Origin: Berkiella_A sp963976875
GTDB lineage: Bacteria; Pseudomonadota; Gammaproteobacteria; Berkiellales; Berkiellaceae
NCBI GenBank assembly: GCA_963976875.1
Contig: CAXBML010000008.1
Coordinates: forward strand, 1 to 64,000
DNA length: 64,000 nt
Direction: 5' to 3'
Shown: piece after piece, positions 44,953-54,251 of the stretch
Numbering within the stretch: the stretch's first letter is position 1
Layout of the letters: the number at the start of each line of letters is the position of its first letter
Program-made: the position numbers and the translations under genes
Notes under the pieces: generated by a model
What the model saw: the letters and a program-made list of their open reading frames with translations, nothing else
The model's database searches: none
What the model was told of the DNA's origin: nothing

Positions 44953-47601
44953 ATGAAATCAAGTACTAACCAACCTCAAACTATTTATTTAAAACATTAC
45001 CAAGAGCCAAACTTTTTTATTGAAAGCACAGAACTGAACTTTCAACTATTTGCAGATAAAACAGTAGTACATTCACGCCTAAAAATAGTAAAAAATACCT
45101 CTAAATCTGAAAATAATGGCGATTTGATTTTAGCGGGGGAAGAATTGAAGCTCCTCTCCATCAAAGTTGATGGCCAAGAATTAACAGAGAACAGCTATGA
45201 ATGCTCAGATAAAAGCTTGACGATTGCCAATTTAGACAATGCATTTACCCTAGAAATTAAGACAGAAATCTATCCAGATAAAAATACAGCCTTAAGTGGA
45301 TTATATAAGTCGGATGGTATGTTTTGTACGCAATGTGAAGCAGAGGGTTTTAGAAGGATTACCTATTATCTCGATCGCCCGGATGTGATGTCTATTTTTA
45401 GCACCACGATTGAAGCAGATAAAAAAACATTTCCTGTATTGCTGTCTAATGGAAACTTAGTCGATAAAGGGGATAAAGGAGATCGCCATTGGGTGAGATG
45501 GGACGATCCATTTAAAAAGCCTGCTTACTTGTTTGCGCTTGTGGCAGGGGACTTAACCGAAATTAAAGATCATTATGTCACCCAATCAGGCCGAAAAGTC
45601 ACTTTGGCTATTTTTGTGGAAGCTGAAAATGCTAAAAAATGTGACCATGCCATGCAATCCTTAAAAAATAGCATGCAATGGGATGAACAAAAGTATGGAT
45701 TGGAATATGATTTAGACATTTATATGATTGTTGCAGTTAATAATTTCAATATGGGGGCAATGGAAAATAAAGGCTTAAATATCTTTAATTCTAAATATGT
45801 CTTAGCGGATGAAGCCACGGCGACCGACTCAGACTTTCAGGGCGTAGAAATGGTTATCGGTCATGAATATTTTCATAACTGGACTGGCAACAGAGTGACA
45901 CTCAGAGATTGGTTTCAATTAAGCCTTAAAGAAGGCTTGACTGTATTTAGAGAGCAGCAGTTTACAGCGGATATGGGCACGCCGGTTGTGAACCGGATTG
46001 CGGATGTGAAACAAATCCGAACTCGACAGTATGCAGAGGACAGTGGCCCTATTGCTCACCCTGTGCGTCCAGATTCTTATATAGAAATTAACAATTTTTA
46101 TACAATGACAATTTATTATAAAGGCTCTGAAGTCATTCGCATGCTTCATACTTTATTAGGCGAATCAGGCTTTAGGGCTGGGATGGACTTATATTTTGAG
46201 CGTTATGATGGACAAGCGGTTACCATTGAGCATTTTATTAGTGCTATGTCAGATGCCAATAAAACAGATTTAGCGCAATTTATGCATTGGTATCATCAAG
46301 CGGGCACACCTGTGGTTAATGTGACGAAAAATTTTGATGAATCTACTCAAACATTAACATTTGATTTCACGCAATCCTGCCCAAAGACACCCGGGCAAGA
46401 ACAGAAAAAGCCATTTGTCATTCCAATTAAAATAGCCTTATATGACAAAGAGGGAAATTTATACCCTATAGCAAAGCATACTGATATCAAACAAACTGAA
46501 TCAGGTACATTCTTTGTCTTAGATAAAAAAAGCACTTCCTTGACTATTACGGGTGTGAATAAACCCTTGGTGCCTTCGTTTTTAGGCAATTATTCAGCCC
46601 CAGTCAAGTTACATATGGATTACACTGCCGCAGAATCCGCTCTCATTATTAAACACGATCAAGACAGTTTCAATCGATGGGATAAGTGCCAGGATTATAA
46701 GTGTGCATTGGTCACAAAAATGATGACTGAATTTGAAACACAACCAACACCTACCTTACCAGCCGCATTCTTAGATTTATATAAAGATTTATTAAAGGAT
46801 ATGGCTACCGATCCGGCGTTATTAGCCGAGCTTTTGGCTCTGCCATCTTTTCACTATATTGCTGAGCAGTTAGAACAAGTAAATGTAAAAGCTCTGAATG
46901 GGTGCTTAATATATTTACGAGATACTTTAGCCAAAAAGTTCAGTAAAGATTTCTTTGCCATATATAAAAGGATGTCGGAGCAAGATACCGGTAAAATTGA
47001 GGCGACCTCTATCTCTGCCCGGGCCCTTAAAAATACAGCACTTGCTTTTTTGGGACGTAGTCAAGAAGAGTCTTATGCGCCTTTAATAGAAAATCAATAT
47101 CAAAATGCAAACAACATGACGGATCGCATGGGTGCATTGTCTGCGATTAATCATTGGTCTCATCCAATCAGAGAGAGATTGTTTAACCAATTCTATGAAG
47201 ATTTTAAACATGAAACATTGGTATTGGATAAATGGTTTAGCTTACAAGCGCAAGCAGAATTACCTGATACATTAGATAGAGTCTCAAAGCTTTTATCCCA
47301 CGAAGCGTTTGATTTGAAAAATCCCAATAAAATCTATGCTTTGATTAGAACCTTTGGCGCAGCAAATGCACAATGTTTTCATAGTGCAGATGGTAAAGGT
47401 TATGAGTTTATTGCAGATAGAGTCATAGACTTGAATCAACAAAACCCTCAGGTGGCTGCCAGAGTTTTAGAAACATTAACGGGATGGAAACGATTAGATA
47501 AAACGCATGCACAGCTCATGAAAAAAACTTTACTCAAAATACAACAGGTTGATAATTTATCTGAAGATGTGTATGAAATTGTTAATAAATCTTTAGTTTA
47601 A
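44953..47601 (+). CDS. pepN: Aminopeptidase N (M1 family)
   Basis: An 882-aa cytosolic zinc aminopeptidase that removes N-terminal residues from peptides. The substrate-binding GAMEN motif is at residues 268-272. The zinc site HEYFH (304-308) is followed 18 residues later by Glu327 in LKEGLTVF, the HExxH-x18-E pattern. Length and order match E. coli PepN (870 aa). It is important for using imported peptides. The DUF2835 gene follows after 25 nt, probably in the same transcript. Confidence 0.96.
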   Translation: MKSSTNQPQTIYLKHYQEPNFFIESTELNFQLFADKTVVHSRLKIVKNTSKSENNGDLILAGEELKLLSIKVDGQELTENSYECSDKSLTIANLDNAFTLEIKTEIYPDKNTALSGLYKSDGMFCTQCEAEGFRRITYYLDRPDVMSIFSTTIEADKKTFPVLLSNGNLVDKGDKGDRHWVRWDDPFKKPAYLFALVAGDLTEIKDHYVTQSGRKVTLAIFVEAENAKKCDHAMQSLKNSMQWDEQKYGLEYDLDIYMIVAVNNFNMGAMENKGLNIFNSKYVLADEATATDSDFQGVEMVIGHEYFHNWTGNRVTLRDWFQLSLKEGLTVFREQQFTADMGTPVVNRIADVKQIRTRQYAEDSGPIAHPVRPDSYIEINNFYTMTIYYKGSEVIRMLHTLLGESGFRAGMDLYFERYDGQAVTIEHFISAMSDANKTDLAQFMHWYHQAGTPVVNVTKNFDESTQTLTFDFTQSCPKTPGQEQKKPFVIPIKIALYDKEGNLYPIAKHTDIKQTESGTFFVLDKKSTSLTITGVNKPLVPSFLGNYSAPVKLHMDYTAAESALIIKHDQDSFNRWDKCQDYKCALVTKMMTEFETQPTPTLPAAFLDLYKDLLKDMATDPALLAELLALPSFHYIAEQLEQVNVKALNGCLIYLRDTLAKKFSKDFFAIYKRMSEQDTGKIEATSISARALKNTALAFLGRSQEESYAPLIENQYQNANNMTDRMGALSAINHWSHPIRERLFNQFYEDFKHETLVLDKWFSLQAQAELPDTLDRVSKLLSHEAFDLKNPNKIYALIRTFGAANAQCFHSADGKGYEFIADRVIDLNQQNPQVAARVLETLTGWKRLDKTHAQLMKKTLLKIQQVDNLSEDVYEIVNKSLV

Positions 47602-47626
47602 AATTGGTTATAGGTTTGAACAACAT

Positions 47627-47851
47627 ATGCCTAAAGTGACTGTGACACTTAATATCAGCAAAGAAAAGATATTAAAGTTTTATCAAGGCAGTGTGCATAA
47701 CATTGTGGCGCATGCGGATGATGGACGAGTGATACGCTTTCCCATCAATACAGTGCGCCAATTTGTTAAAGATGATGGAATTAAAGGTCGTTTTGAAATT
47801 GAATTTAATCAGCAAGGTAAGTTTATGGGGATTGTCCCCATACAATCATAA
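47627..47851 (+). CDS. DUF2835 family protein
   Basis: A 74-aa protein with the DUF2835 pattern: VTLNISKEKILKFYQGSV, VVAHADDGRVIRFP (here IVAHADDGRVIRFP) and RQFVKDDGIKGRFEI. Small single-domain family of unknown role, often next to pepN in gammaproteobacteria, which agrees with this context. Confidence 0.85.
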   Translation: MPKVTVTLNISKEKILKFYQGSVHNIVAHADDGRVIRFPINTVRQFVKDDGIKGRFEIEFNQQGKFMGIVPIQS

Positions 47852-47968
47852 GGGTTAAGGGTTTTCCCCTGCCGTCTGTCTATTCTTGTCATAAAAAGTT
47901 GATATGATAACTATGTAACATTATCCTAAAGCATTACTTTTATTATTGGTAATGGTTGGATATATACA

Positions 47969-49615
47969 ATGCTCAATTGTGGAAACTTGCAAAAGAAAAC
48001 GTCCTCTGACTTAGCTGATGGGGATGTGGCGATATTAATAGACAGAGGGTCTAACTATCAAACGTTAAAAGCTAGGCTTTTGGCTTTAACGACTGCTAGA
48101 ATTTTGTATAACGAGAATGCAGTGAGTTTTCTTGAAAGTGACGAAAATACAATCGAAGAAAAACATACAGAATTCATTGCAGGGTTTAATGAACTAGAAT
48201 CTGCCTATAGCATCTTAGATTCTACTCAGAAAAAAGAAGCGCTTATAGTTCGCATATCTGAACTATACGAGGAGGATGTTAAATTCCTCACAGACCTAAA
48301 GCAAGACATTGAAAGTGATGTTAGCAGTTACAATGATATTTGCTTATATTACTTTATTTGTAAAATAATCGCTCTTGCCAAACAAAGTCAAGAAATATCC
48401 CAAAGTCAAAGTGATGAAAAATGGTCTGATGTTCCTTATTACTTTGAAATGTGTGATTTGATTGAAGCAGAACTGCCCGAAGTGCTGCCTTTAACTTGTG
48501 ACCTGATGAAGCACTTTTCGATTGAGATAAATAGTCGCGGCCAAGTTACTATTAATAAAGGTTTTGATATTAAAACTTGTGCACTTTATCACCATCTTAT
48601 ATCTGTGTATGATGGGGCATCTGAGAAATTGATTCAGCGGAAAGATCACTATTATAGAAAAGTGTCTCATTTATTAGATAAAGAACTGTTGGGAGAAACT
48701 TTGTCAAAAAATGAGAAGGCAGTTGTTGATGCCTATCAACAGTATCAGGCATTTACGTTTCCGCTTCCAATAAAATTTCATCATGAGGTTCTGGTAACAT
48801 TTAAAGTAAGAACTTTTGCCACTGGCTTTTCGGTATCTGATGTTGCAGACGCGCTATTAATGATTGTCTATGGCACCATCGACAAATGCAGCGCTTATAT
48901 ACAAGAACATTATAAGCATGAACCAGAGTATGAACTTGAGAAATCTTTAGTACGCTTAGCAGATCTTAATGCTGGTGCACAGCAAAAAAAATCAAAAAAG
49001 GCTAAGCGAAAGGCGAGCAAAGCAGAAGTCGTAGATTCTTTGAGTGCTGCAGCCTCTCAAGTAGAAATAAGTGGTGCTAACTCAAGGTGTGGCGGTGCCG
49101 CTGGGGCAGAGGTAGATAGTCTTTCTGTTGTAAAGAGTGCAAGTGAGCTCTCTCGAGACAAAGAGGATTTGAAAGCAAGAGTGATTGCTTTAGATAAAAA
49201 AATGAGTTGTTTAACTTTTTCTACTGGTGCAGATTATGCTCCATCATTTGGTGTTGTTGAAACCAAGGGGGAAAGGCAAGAAGACACACACGTTGTAAGG
49301 TTTCTGGAAAAACTTGTCGATCGCAGTTGTTTAGGACCCACATTAGCGGAGTTGAAGCATATTGCTAAGCGTCTTGGGGGAACTGTTGAGCGCTGTGGTT
49401 CAGGTGCTAGTCATTATAAGCTTGCCATTGGTATATCATATGCTTATTTTAATATGCGGCATCGATCTGGCAGTGTAGAGCGCACGCTTTCACCTCTAGC
49501 AGTAAAAAATGTTACTTTTGCTTTACAGCGAGCAGATATATTTACTCAGCACGGTATTGAGTTGGGTGATGTGGTTGCGACTTCTACCGCTAGAAAACAC
49601 GGTGCTGGAAGATAG
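47969..49615 (+). CDS. Hypothetical protein with HicA-like C-terminal domain
   Basis: A 548-aa protein I do not recognise as a whole. The N-terminal ~330 residues are mostly helical and acidic. A Lys/Ala/Ser-rich linker (KKSKKAKRKASKAEVVDS) comes next. The C-terminal ~90 residues (about 444-535) resemble a HicA-type mRNA-interferase fold: LKHIAKRLGGTVERC, then GASHYKL with His482, then HRSG and a closing VKNVTFALQRADIF helix. HicA toxins are normally single domains of 60-80 aa paired with HicB; here no HicB follows and the domain is fused to a large partner. No signal peptide is seen. The toxin function is inference. Confidence 0.6.
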   Translation: MLNCGNLQKKTSSDLADGDVAILIDRGSNYQTLKARLLALTTARILYNENAVSFLESDENTIEEKHTEFIAGFNELESAYSILDSTQKKEALIVRISELYEEDVKFLTDLKQDIESDVSSYNDICLYYFICKIIALAKQSQEISQSQSDEKWSDVPYYFEMCDLIEAELPEVLPLTCDLMKHFSIEINSRGQVTINKGFDIKTCALYHHLISVYDGASEKLIQRKDHYYRKVSHLLDKELLGETLSKNEKAVVDAYQQYQAFTFPLPIKFHHEVLVTFKVRTFATGFSVSDVADALLMIVYGTIDKCSAYIQEHYKHEPEYELEKSLVRLADLNAGAQQKKSKKAKRKASKAEVVDSLSAAASQVEISGANSRCGGAAGAEVDSLSVVKSASELSRDKEDLKARVIALDKKMSCLTFSTGADYAPSFGVVETKGERQEDTHVVRFLEKLVDRSCLGPTLAELKHIAKRLGGTVERCGSGASHYKLAIGISYAYFNMRHRSGSVERTLSPLAVKNVTFALQRADIFTQHGIELGDVVATSTARKHGAGR

Positions 49616-49707
49616 GCGCATCTAAACCTTGAGGCTTAGACTATAAAAGCATAGAATTGTGTTCAGTTCACAAATACAATTTAACTAACTAGTTTAGCGT
49701 GGTAAAT

Positions 49708-50733
49708 ATGGCTCCTACAGGCGTTTTGTTAATTAATGTTGGTACGCCAGATGCACCAACACTACCGGCTGTTCGAAAGTATCTCAAACAGTTTCTAACC
49801 GATCCAATGGTTGTGTCCCTACCAACAATAGCACGGTATTTATTGGTGTATGGCTTGATTGTGCCCTTTAGAACACCTAAATCCACGGAAGCTTATAAAG
49901 CGGTTTGGGATAAAGATAAAGGTTCGCCTTTATTAAGTTTCAGCCGAAGCTTTCAGCAAGCTTTACAGCAAGTCTTGGGTGATGATTATTTTGTGGAATT
50001 AGGGATGCGTTACGGTAACCCTAACATTGAGCTAGCACTCAAAAAATTCAAACAACAAAATATCACTAAAATTATAGTGGCGCCCTTGTACCCGCAAAAT
50101 GCAGCAGCTTCAACTGGCTCAGCACTAGCAGAGTTCAATAAGCAATTATCATTATATGAAACTAAACCAGACGTGATTAATTTGGGTGATTTTTATGTTG
50201 AACCTAATTTCATAGCGTCAATGGCAAAATTAATTCAGCCTTTTCTCCAGGCTGATTATAATTGCGTGCTGTTTAGTTATCATGGGTTGCCCTTTGACCA
50301 GGTTAAAAAGTCAGAAATCAAGACACCTGACAATTGTGAATCAGACTTACCTTGCCCTGTTATTACAGATAATAATAAAAACTGCTATAGGGCTCAGTGT
50401 TATGCCACTTCTAGAGCGTTGGCACAAACATTGAATTTAAAGCCAGAAGAGTATCATGTGAGTTTTCAATCCAGAGTTGGCATGAACCGTTGGATAGGGC
50501 CAGATACTGAGGGTGTGTTAAAAAAGTTAATCGGCATGGGTAAAACCAATATTGTTGTGGCTTGTCCCTCATTTGTGACGGATTGCCTAGAAACAATTGA
50601 GGAGATTGGCATGCGCGGGCAAGAATTATGGCAATCTTTAGGTGGTGAGTCTTTGCAACTGGTTCCTTGCTTAAATGATCATCCAGATTGGGTGCAAGGT
50701 TTTGCGGATATGGTTAAACAAAAAAATCATTAG
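49708..50733 (+). CDS. hemH: Ferrochelatase
   Basis: Inserts Fe2+ into protoporphyrin IX, the last step of haem synthesis. 341 aa, usual length. The family features GVLLINVGTPDAP at the start, the catalytic His192 in FSYHGLP and Glu295 in DCLETIEEI are present. The start is ATG 49708; GTG 49699 is in frame and also possible. It stands alone among haem genes in this window. Confidence 0.95.
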   Translation: MAPTGVLLINVGTPDAPTLPAVRKYLKQFLTDPMVVSLPTIARYLLVYGLIVPFRTPKSTEAYKAVWDKDKGSPLLSFSRSFQQALQQVLGDDYFVELGMRYGNPNIELALKKFKQQNITKIIVAPLYPQNAAASTGSALAEFNKQLSLYETKPDVINLGDFYVEPNFIASMAKLIQPFLQADYNCVLFSYHGLPFDQVKKSEIKTPDNCESDLPCPVITDNNKNCYRAQCYATSRALAQTLNLKPEEYHVSFQSRVGMNRWIGPDTEGVLKKLIGMGKTNIVVACPSFVTDCLETIEEIGMRGQELWQSLGGESLQLVPCLNDHPDWVQGFADMVKQKNH

Positions 50734-50813
50734 CCCCATACTACTTCCTAATAAAGAATTATGTGATACAGTCTCACCAATATTATGTATGGCATGTCAA
50801 TTTAGGAATAAGA

Positions 50814-52241
50814 ATGGAACATTGCGTTGAGAGAATAAAGCCAGATAACTTTGAAGAGCAAAAACATTTTTACTCAAAAGCATTAAATTCTCAAGTCCAT
50901 GAAATGATGGGGCATTTCATGGATTTGGGGCACGACAGAATTGTCAAAAGGTATACACACCTAAATCCACAGGTCGATGCAGATTTTTTAATGAGTATTT
51001 TAACCTACCAACCCAAGCATTTTTTCTGGGGAGGGGCTGATCTGTTTTACGTGGTAACTGAGGCGGGTACTCGTAAGATGGTTGTTTTGGAAACAAATTC
51101 TTGTCCTTCCGGGCAAAAATCAATGCCATCGCGCAATGATACAAATGAGTATAGAGGCTATAGCCATTTAATTAAAAACTCATTCTTACCACTATTAAAA
51201 AAAAGAAGATTACCTAAAGGTGCCTTGGCCGTTATATATGATAAAAACTATATGGAGGCCTCTGGTTATGCTTCAACCATCGCTGATAGTACGGGTGAAG
51301 ATGTTTATTTGATCCCACATTTTATGAATGAAAAACAGTATGTCAGTTTCCATGATGGCATAATGTACTTAGAGCAGCCAGAAGGTGAAAAAATACCGAT
51401 TAGAGCCGCTTTTAGATATGTCACCCAAAAACCTTGGAATAGAATCCCGATAAAAACACAAACTTTAATATATAACTCTACATTGGTTTGTTTATCTGGC
51501 GGTCGCAATAAGCTGGTGGCTAATAAAGCTTACGAGTCTTTTAATGCGACGCTGGTTGGATCGGGCTTAAAAATTAATGTGCCAGAGACGATAAAAGACG
51601 TTTCTAAGTCTAATATACCGGCGATGATAAGTAAATTAGGTGGCAAAGCCGTTGTTAAAGTCCCTTATTTAAATGCCGGGCAAGGCGTATATACGATAAC
51701 CAGCCCAGAAGAATTAGCAGATTTTATGGCTGAGGATTACCCTTATGATCAATTTATTGTTCAAAGTTTAATTGGTCATTATGAGTGGAGCTCTCAAGGA
51801 GAACATGGGCGGTACTTTCATATAGGAACCGTTCCAAATAAAAAGGGAGATATTTTTATTGCGGATCTGAGAATGATGGTTTTTTCTTCTACGACTGGAT
51901 TTATGCCTTGTGCCATTTATGCCAGAAGAGCTAGAACGTCATTAGAGGCCACATTATCCACGAATAGTTGGCAAGTCTTAGGTACAAATTTATCTATGAA
52001 GTTAGCAGATAATCAATGGGATTCCGATACATCCCGTTTAATGTTAATGGATAAAGTAGACTTTAATAAACTGGGTATTGGTATTGATGATTTAATTGAA
52101 GCTTATATTCAATCAGTTTTAACTGTGGTAGCAATTGATAAAATGGCCAAAATGTTAGTTAATCAAAAGGGCCAGTTTAGAATGAAACTATTTAAATCAT
52201 TAGATAATGATGAATCATTAGTTAATGAAATTTTGGTATAG
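50814..52241 (+). CDS. ATP-grasp family protein, probable carboxylate-amine ligase
   Basis: A 475-aa protein with an ATP-grasp fold in its C-terminal two-thirds: the ATP-binding AVVKVPYLNAGQGVYTI, the FIVQSLIGHYEW hinge and ADLRMMVFSS with basic and acidic metal-site residues. ATP-grasp enzymes join a carboxylate to an amine through an acyl-phosphate. The ATG at 50814 follows AGGAA; an in-frame GTG at 50763 is the alternative. It is 12 nt upstream of an M14-type hydrolase gene, and a ligase-hydrolase pair suggests that one adds and the other removes the same kind of amide bond. Substrate unknown. Confidence 0.7.
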   Translation: MEHCVERIKPDNFEEQKHFYSKALNSQVHEMMGHFMDLGHDRIVKRYTHLNPQVDADFLMSILTYQPKHFFWGGADLFYVVTEAGTRKMVVLETNSCPSGQKSMPSRNDTNEYRGYSHLIKNSFLPLLKKRRLPKGALAVIYDKNYMEASGYASTIADSTGEDVYLIPHFMNEKQYVSFHDGIMYLEQPEGEKIPIRAAFRYVTQKPWNRIPIKTQTLIYNSTLVCLSGGRNKLVANKAYESFNATLVGSGLKINVPETIKDVSKSNIPAMISKLGGKAVVKVPYLNAGQGVYTITSPEELADFMAEDYPYDQFIVQSLIGHYEWSSQGEHGRYFHIGTVPNKKGDIFIADLRMMVFSSTTGFMPCAIYARRARTSLEATLSTNSWQVLGTNLSMKLADNQWDSDTSRLMLMDKVDFNKLGIGIDDLIEAYIQSVLTVVAIDKMAKMLVNQKGQFRMKLFKSLDNDESLVNEILV

Positions 52242-52253
52242 TGGGGCGATTAG

Positions 52254-53273
52254 ATGAGTACTCATAAAGTGATTAAATCCAGAGAAGCATTGAAAATATC
52301 ATCCCTAAATCGGGGTGAGGTGCATCGCGTCCATATTCAATTATCAGATAGTGCTTTGGGTGTGCCTTGGTCCCTCCCGGTCATTGTTATTCGAGGGATA
52401 GAAAAGGGGCCTACATTAGGTATTACCGCTGCAATTCATGGCAATGAATTAAATGGCATTTCTACTATTTTTAAATTAATAGATGAGATTAATCCCCAAG
52501 AATTGGTCGGTAACTTAATTTTGGTGCCTATTAGCAATGTGCCAGGCTATTTAATGAATCAAAGACATTTTTCTGATAATGTGGATTTAAATAGAATCAT
52601 GCCAGGCAAACCAAAGGGAACGGCTAGCCAGCTGTACGCCCATCATTTATCTCATAAAATTATTAGTCAGTTTGACTATTTATTAGACCTTCACACGGCA
52701 AGCCATGGTCGGGTGAATAGCCTGTACCTTAGAGCAGATTTAGACAATGAAGAATGTCGTACTTTAGCGTATCTTCAAAATCCAGATATCATTGTGAAAA
52801 AATATGATGAAGAGGGGACTCTCAGATCTTGGGCAAATGAGATGGGTATACCTGCCATTACTGTCGAAATAGGCAACCCCAATGCTTTCCAACATGCCTT
52901 AATTGATGACACGCTTGAGGGCATTAGTAATACTTTGAAATACCTAAAAATGATCAAGGGCAAAGTCAAAGATATGGTGACGAGTGCGACAATATGTGAT
53001 CGTTCTTATTGGATTTATTCTCAAAAAGGCGGCATTATTGATGTTTTACCCAAACTAACTGACCAGGTTAAAAAAGGCCAAGTTATTGCAAAAGTATATG
53101 ATGTCTTTGGACAAATCAAAGAAGAAGTTTTGTCGAATAGAGCAGGTATTGTTATTGGGATGAATGTACGTCCTAACTGTGATGCGGGGACAAGGGTTTT
53201 ACATTTAGGTGTCGATATTATAGAAGCAGAGCCAGAAATGATACCCGGCCATGATGATTTTGATTTGGGCTAA
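52254..53273 (+). CDS. Succinylglutamate desuccinylase/aspartoacylase-type M14 zinc hydrolase
   Basis: A 339-aa zinc-dependent amide hydrolase of the AstE/ASPA branch of M14. Ligands are visible: His62 and Glu65 (IHGNELNG) and His147 (LDLHTASHG), with catalytic Glu205 (ITVEIGNP). Family members cleave N-acyl amino acids. The C-terminal beta domain (GGIIDVLPKLTDQVKKGQ) is usual. It is co-transcribed with the ATP-grasp gene. The exact substrate is not fixed by sequence. Confidence 0.82.
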   Translation: MSTHKVIKSREALKISSLNRGEVHRVHIQLSDSALGVPWSLPVIVIRGIEKGPTLGITAAIHGNELNGISTIFKLIDEINPQELVGNLILVPISNVPGYLMNQRHFSDNVDLNRIMPGKPKGTASQLYAHHLSHKIISQFDYLLDLHTASHGRVNSLYLRADLDNEECRTLAYLQNPDIIVKKYDEEGTLRSWANEMGIPAITVEIGNPNAFQHALIDDTLEGISNTLKYLKMIKGKVKDMVTSATICDRSYWIYSQKGGIIDVLPKLTDQVKKGQVIAKVYDVFGQIKEEVLSNRAGIVIGMNVRPNCDAGTRVLHLGVDIIEAEPEMIPGHDDFDLG

Positions 53274-53291
53274 TGTTCAGGTGAGTTGCTA

Positions 53292-53338
53292 GGGCAAAGG
53301 CATGAATGTTAAAACATCTTGTTTGCCCCAAACTTTCC
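53292..53338. terminator. Possible bidirectional hairpin
   Basis: GGGCAAA (53292-53298) pairs with TTTGCCC (53332-53338), with a smaller ATGTT/AACAT stem inside. It lies between convergent genes. There is no T-run, so termination is uncertain. Confidence 0.35.
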
Positions 53339-54217
53339 TTAAGTTCGATAAAACGGTGCTGCTCTATTTACGAGCGCTTGCAAATATTCTAGTGCTTCAG
53401 GCGCAGCATTGCTCGATGTTGGGTCAACATAAACTTCAGAGACAAACCTTTTTTCTTTTCCGTCTACTTTCACTATTCTGGTTTGCAGCTTTTCACCCCT
53501 TATCTGTTTTGCAGCATGCCAAAGTAAGCAGTTAGCATCGTCTAATGGCCAGGGATGACACTGAGCTGCCGCTTGTTCCAATTTATAAAATAAATCTGAA
53601 TCTTTCGCGCAGGTCTTTGATACTGCAGCCAGCAATTCGGCATCATGTGAGCCTAGAATATGTAATATAATATCATTGACAGTTTGTTCGTTTGTGGGCC
53701 CAGATTGTGGGAAAAGCGTTGTATAGTTTGTAACAAAGTTCAGTAGTTTATTATATTCATTGTAAGTTAACTCATGTTTGTTAAAGAATTTAAAGAATAA
53801 GCCTCTAACAGTATCATTGTTGACCCGTTCAGTATTTTTATATTCATTAAAGAATAAATAGCAAATAGGTAGTAAAATCACAGCGGCGGCAGCTTGGAAA
53901 GCGCTCAAGCCTTGAAATATAGAGCTTTCTATATTCTGGTTAAAAAAGAAATGGATAGGTAAAGTCATCATTGCAAAAAAAGGCAATAAAATAGGATAGA
54001 TCATTATTCGAAAAATAGCGGTGAAAGGGTGCGCTAGAAAAGTTTCCCACATTATTGTGAGTAAAAGCTTTGTTCCATGCCAAAGATCAAATTTTCCTAA
54101 AACCGTCAAAATGATGCTTGGAGAAAAAAATAAAAATATATTGGCATAGTCATTTATATATTTTTGTGTTTGAGCAATGCTTTCTTGCATACTCCAAATA
54201 TGGTTGATTGTTTTCAT
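53339..54217 (-). CDS. Hypothetical membrane protein
   Basis: A 292-aa protein I do not recognise. The N-terminal ~125 residues contain three to four hydrophobic segments (YANIFLFFSPSIILTVLG, IYPILLPFFAMMTLPIHFFF, AAAAVILLPICYLFF). The C-terminal ~160 residues are soluble and helical. The C-terminal tail AAPEALEYLQALVNRAAP and the membrane-plus-soluble plan resemble Legionellales effector candidates, but there is no family match. A start at residue 10 (MQES) is possible. Confidence 0.55.
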   Translation of the reverse strand: MKTINHIWSMQESIAQTQKYINDYANIFLFFSPSIILTVLGKFDLWHGTKLLLTIMWETFLAHPFTAIFRIMIYPILLPFFAMMTLPIHFFFNQNIESSIFQGLSAFQAAAAVILLPICYLFFNEYKNTERVNNDTVRGLFFKFFNKHELTYNEYNKLLNFVTNYTTLFPQSGPTNEQTVNDIILHILGSHDAELLAAVSKTCAKDSDLFYKLEQAAAQCHPWPLDDANCLLWHAAKQIRGEKLQTRIVKVDGKEKRFVSEVYVDPTSSNAAPEALEYLQALVNRAAPFYRT

Positions 54218-54251
54218 ATGTCTTACGGCTACTTTTGACTGGTTTAGTTGT

